Below are positions 6,095 through 8,468 of a stretch of 8,468 bases of DNA, piece by piece. Position 1 is the stretch's first letter. Each line of letters opens with the position of its first letter. Origin of the DNA: Pseudomonadota bacterium. Its GTDB lineage: Bacteria > SAR324 > XYD2-FULL-50-16 > JAHJRI01. Where the stretch lies: the NCBI GenBank assembly GCA_022360105.1, contig JAKSDL010000287.1, positions 1 through 8,468 on the forward strand, in the 5' to 3' direction. The notes beneath the pieces were generated by a model. The model saw only the letters and a program-made list of their open reading frames with translations. It was not told the origin of the DNA and made no database searches. The position numbers and the translations under genes are program-made.

Positions 6095-6498
6095 TTCTTG
6101 TTGATTCTTCCGTTTGGATTGCGTATTTCAATGGTCATGTAAACTGGCAAACGGATGCATTGGACAAATATTTGGAAAATGAACCGGTTTTAATTGGAGA
6201 CCTAATTTTAACTGAAGTACTCCAAGGATTTAAAGCTAACAAAGAATTCAGTGTTGCTAAGGAATTCCTTGGTTCATTGGATCTTGTTCAATTAGGTGGC
6301 TACCATAATGCAATCGCATCTGCCTCTAACTATCGAACAATGCGAAAACAAGGAATTACTATCAGAAAAACAATCGATGTTCTGATTGGAACGTTTTGCA
6401 TTGAAAATAATATTTCCTTGCTTCACGACGATTATGATTTTGAACCTATGGAAAAAACGTTAGGTTTAAAGGTGCTTACCTCAAATTCACTACACTAA
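6091..6498 (+). CDS. vapC: VapC-family PIN-domain ribonuclease toxin
   Basis: A 135-residue PIN-domain endoribonuclease. Acidic residues expected in the magnesium site are all present: Asp5 (MILVDSSVW), Glu42 (LTEVLQG), Asp96 (RKTIDVLIG) and Asp114 or Asp116 in LLHDDYDF. Family members cut tRNA or rRNA when VapB is degraded; the target here is unknown. Translation begins at GTG 6091, inside the vapB stop; the reading MILVDSSVWIAYF begins exactly as canonical VapC proteins do. GC content in hand-counted samples is about 37-38%, below the roughly 50% of the regulator and exporter genes, which fits recent acquisition. The gene looks complete and active. Confidence 0.93.
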   Translation: MILVDSSVWIAYFNGHVNWQTDALDKYLENEPVLIGDLILTEVLQGFKANKEFSVAKEFLGSLDLVQLGGYHNAIASASNYRTMRKQGITIRKTIDVLIGTFCIENNISLLHDDYDFEPMEKTLGLKVLTSNSLH

Positions 6499-6520
6499 GT
6501 TTTCCGTCCAGCATCGGTTT

Positions 6521-6670
6521 TCAGTGGCCACATGCAAGGTTTTGATGTTCACAAAGGATTCGCCGGGAATTTGGATATTTGACTTCGTCCAAGGCCGGCT
6601 GCCGGTCCACTTCAGGGTAGAAGCAACGGTTGCCCGACTGCTCCTGCCAAAGATCCTTGTCCTTTATATC
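6521..6670 (-). pseudogene. possible gene remnant between vapC and the exporter
   Basis: A minus frame of 49 codons is open between a TGA at 6671-6673 and TGA at 6521-6523. It reads DLWQEQSGNRCFYPEVDRQ, then PALDEVKYPNSRRILCEHQN, with no start codon. The stretch is visibly richer in G and C than the adjacent vapC. It starts within the 3' end of the exporter gene in another frame. The composition looks coding, but I recognise no family, and chance cannot be excluded. Confidence 0.2.
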
Positions 6671-7623
6671 TCATAGTACCAAACCTCTTCTTTGCGTTTG
6701 AGTCTTTTTAACAAGCGCCCGTCAATTCCAATCAATCCAGCAAATATTAGCCCCATGCCCATCAATGCATTCCATTCTAATCGCTCTTCTAAAAACAAGA
6801 CTCCGAGTAAAATGGCATTCAAGGGAATTAAAAATGTAACCAGCAGTAGATTTGTCGGACCTGCAGTGGACAACACTTTGAAATAGATAATATAAGCCAG
6901 CGATGTGCTGATCGCAGCCAGTCCAATGATCGCCGTTATTGTAAAAATACCAGGGGATAGATTCCAAGGCTGATCAATGAATAATGCCATTGGGGTCATC
7001 ATTAGGGTAGAGCCACACAGCATTCCGGTAGCTATCACAAGAGGGCTAAGGCCTTTGAACCGGCGGCCATAGATTGCGGCACAAGCATAGGAAAAGGCGG
7101 CTCCCAGAACGGCGATTTGCCCAAACACTTCGATACCAAAACTTCTCAGTGAATTAATCCCGATCAACACTATGACCCCCACCCATCCAAGCAAGACACC
7201 CGATATCCGATTGGTAGTCAAGCGCTCTTCTTTGGTCAAAAAGTGAGCAAGAACAACGCTAAATACAGGTGTCGTAGCATTTAAGATACTTGCAAGACCA
7301 CTTTCGATGTGGGTTTGCCCCCAGACAATCAAACTGAAAGGGATCAAGTTATTCAAGGCGCCCATGACGATAAATCCACCCCATACGGCCAGTGACGATG
7401 GCATTCTCTCCCCTTTGAGATAAACAACGGCCAGAAGAATAATACAAGCTAGAGCGACCCGGCATAATACTATCGTGAGTGATGGTAGCTCTTTAACAGC
7501 CACCCCTACAAAGAAAAAAGAGCCTCCCCATAGAATTGACAAAATTATGATCAACCCCCATTCTTGAAATCCCATTATCTGGTTGACTGCTGCAGATCCT
7601 TGTGTGTGTTTTTGTGACTTCAT
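6664..7623 (-). CDS. DMT-superfamily transporter with two EamA domains
   Basis: A 319-residue inner-membrane protein with about ten hydrophobic helices in two repeated EamA halves (about 21-155 and 165-298). Signature stretches include LWGGSFFFVGVAVKELPSLT (31-50), SGLASILNATTPVFSVVLAH (108-127) and, in the second half, AGPTNLLLVTFLIPLNAILL (254-273) followed by EERLEW. Such proteins usually export amino acids or other small metabolites; the substrate cannot be told from sequence. The positively charged tail (RLLKRLKRKEE) fits a cytoplasmic C-terminus. ATG 7623 has AGGGA 5 bases upstream; the in-frame ATG at 7575 has no ribosome site. It is a single gene with no obvious partner. Confidence 0.93.
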   Translation of the reverse strand: MKSQKHTQGSAAVNQIMGFQEWGLIIILSILWGGSFFFVGVAVKELPSLTIVLCRVALACIILLAVVYLKGERMPSSLAVWGGFIVMGALNNLIPFSLIVWGQTHIESGLASILNATTPVFSVVLAHFLTKEERLTTNRISGVLLGWVGVIVLIGINSLRSFGIEVFGQIAVLGAAFSYACAAIYGRRFKGLSPLVIATGMLCGSTLMMTPMALFIDQPWNLSPGIFTITAIIGLAAISTSLAYIIYFKVLSTAGPTNLLLVTFLIPLNAILLGVLFLEERLEWNALMGMGLIFAGLIGIDGRLLKRLKRKEEVWYYEI

Positions 7624-7708
7624 GTTTTCCCTGATTAATTATTATCGCCACCAAAATTTGGTCTTAAGTTTTCCTACTTTAATAATATGCACTTGCAGGA
7701 AAATATTG

Positions 7709-7749
7709 CGACCCGAATCTTGCTGTAAAATCCAGCAAGATTCGGGTCG
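7709..7749. repeat. perfect 17-bp inverted repeat (stem-loop)
   Basis: CGACCCGAATCTTGCTG (7709-7725) pairs perfectly with CAGCAAGATTCGGGTCG (7733-7749) across the 7-base loop TAAAATC. Beyond a 2-base bulge, ATAT on both sides extends the stem. It lies 86 bases before the exporter start. A short T-rich stretch follows on each strand (ATATCTTTGTTTT on plus, CAATATTTT on minus), so it may act as a two-way terminator. It could equally be a leader attenuator or one copy of a dispersed palindromic repeat. Confidence 0.75.
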
Positions 7750-7760
7750 ATATCTTTGTT

Positions 7761-8003
7761 TTACCTGATTAAGATGACCGGATATATAGAACGTAAGGGG
7801 GTCGGAATTCCGCCATCCCTTTCCACTCTCAATTCCCAAGTGTAAGACAGGTCTTTTATTTTGACATTTTCATTCAAAGCCCGGGTGAATAAAGTAAAAC
7901 GATTCTCCCAACAGCCTACAATTCCGTAAATTCTAAGTATTTGATCTCCCACATATGGTCTAATCCAAACTACCTTGCTCAACCCAGCAGCCATCCCATC
8001 CAT
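7761..8003 (-). CDS. doubtful small hypothetical ORF
   Basis: An 80-codon minus frame begins MDGMAAGLSKVVWIRPYVG and ends LRSIYPVILIR. It has no Shine-Dalgarno site before ATG 8003 or the second ATG at 7994. The frame stays open upstream as far as about 8059, so it could be a fragment of something longer. No family is recognised, and there are no clear signal, membrane or metal motifs. It lies upstream of the exporter on the same strand, with the strong stem-loop between them. It may be chance or a remnant. Confidence 0.18.
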   Translation of the reverse strand: MDGMAAGLSKVVWIRPYVGDQILRIYGIVGCWENRFTLFTRALNENVKIKDLSYTWELRVERDGGIPTPLRSIYPVILIR

Positions 8004-8174
8004 ACCCGGGGTATTTTGATTAACCTGAATAATTGCGTGGACAAACCTGAATTGTTACATTTAAGGATAAACAATAGTTATCTGGTTTTTTAAGAAATTT
8101 CTCTGAAGTACCCAGAGCAACGCAGATTCTTATGGTACTGTTCAAGGAATTTGCTACGCAGAATGGAGAATTTC
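8004..8174. other. intergenic region before the VOC gene, with a direct repeat
   Basis: No gene is seen here. AACCTGAAT occurs twice (8022-8030 and 8044-8052) with start positions 22 bases apart, about two helical turns. An inverted pair ATTGTT (8051-8056) and AACAAT (8070-8075) lies next to it. These could be regulator sites for the VOC gene about 100-150 bases downstream. No convincing promoter hexamers were found. Confidence 0.25.
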
Positions 8175-8468
8175 ATGAAATTTGGAAGCCCATGTCTTTT
8201 TGTTAAGGATGTTCAACAGACAATTGCATTTTACATTGACGCTTTTGGGTTGGACAAAAAATTCTATGATCCGGACTTTGATTTCGGGATAGTGATGGCT
8301 GGAGACGCTGAAATCGGAATAGCATCACACGAAGCAGGAAATAGAATGATGCCGGAAAAATATCCGCAACCTGAATCGGGAAATCCACAGGGTGTTGAAT
8401 TGGCATTCTATTCAGAAAATGTTGAGGATGATTATACAAAGGCAATCAAGGCAGGAGCCAAACCCCTG
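8175..8468 (+). CDS. VOC-family (glyoxalase/bleomycin-resistance fold) protein, partial
   Basis: The first 98 codons of a gene that runs off the right edge. The protein begins MKFGSPCLFVKDVQQTIAFY, followed by IDAFGLDKKFYDPDFDFGIV. This is the usual opening beta-alpha-beta module of vicinal-oxygen-chelate proteins (L-V-D-...-FY...FG motif). A second module seems to begin near GVELAFYSENVEDDYTKAIK (73-92). Superfamily members include glyoxalases, dioxygenases and drug-binding proteins; the function here is open. ATG 8175 is chosen because GGAGA (8165-8169) sits 5 bases upstream; an in-frame ATG at 8163 would add MENF but has no ribosome site. Confidence 0.85.
   Translation, partial: MKFGSPCLFVKDVQQTIAFYIDAFGLDKKFYDPDFDFGIVMAGDAEIGIASHEAGNRMMPEKYPQPESGNPQGVELAFYSENVEDDYTKAIKAGAKPL

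Noticed and set aside
5830..6150. 106-codon minus frame across the vapB gene
   Set aside because: Antisense to vapB, with no ribosome site or domain; shadow of vapB and the start of vapC.
7980..8030. Minus-strand reading QNTPGMDGM, reminiscent of the TPGxDG motif of group II intron reverse transcriptases
   Set aside because: The rest of the frame has no reverse transcriptase motifs and stops after about 80 more codons; a short chance match.
1..8468. CRISPR array, tRNA or rRNA genes, insertion sequences
   Set aside because: No regularly spaced repeats, no tRNA or rRNA signatures and no transposase or integrase reading frames were seen on either strand.

Overview
The window reads as accessory chromosomal DNA of a Gram-negative bacterium. 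Supporting signs are a secreted beta-barrel-like protein ending in phenylalanine, a sigma-54 activator of the FhlA/NorR type, and good Shine-Dalgarno sites (for example AAAGGAGG before the zinc-ribbon gene), which argue against Bacteroidota. Base composition is moderate and uneven: hand counts of 60-base samples gave about 50% GC in the regulator and transporter genes and about 37% in vapBC. A Desulfobacterota-like lineage would fit the gene set, but this is inference. No RNA genes, CRISPR arrays, transposases or integrases were found.

Layout, left to right. Bases 1-238 hold no intact gene, only a possible decayed 3' end. At 239-1780 (minus) is a GAF-AAA+-Fis sigma-54 activator with an unusual GAFTSA loop. 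Divergent from it is a Prx6-type peroxiredoxin (2021-2668, plus); the 240-base gap carries direct repeats and a sigma-54-like promoter, so the pair looks like a regulator and its target. An orphan secreted beta-barrel-like protein (2800-3441, minus) follows, also with a sigma-54-like element upstream. Divergent from that is a TetR regulator (3692-4285, plus) behind a 43-base near-perfect palindrome, probably its own operator, with a short zinc-ribbon protein (4298-4543) co-transcribed.

Next comes a region of small nucleic-acid-acting genes and fragments. A TfoX C-terminal domain fragment (4575-4703, plus) is cut short exactly where a convergent MNT-HEPN nucleotidyltransferase gene (4693-5571, minus) ends. 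Then a vapBC toxin-antitoxin operon (5900-6498, plus) has a 4-base overlap and a GTG toxin start. The gaps on both sides of vapBC contain open stretches that could be remnants of older genes, which suggests insertion and decay.

The right part holds a DMT/EamA-family exporter (6664-7623, minus), a 17-bp perfect stem-loop upstream of it, a mostly empty stretch of about 430 bases with one doubtful small frame, and the start of a VOC-family protein (8175 onward, plus) that runs off the window.

The best candidates for something new are the sigma-54/peroxiredoxin unit with its repeat array, the TetR/zinc-ribbon operon with its nested operator, and the junction between the broken TfoX domain and MNT-HEPN. 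No clearly new multi-gene system is evident.
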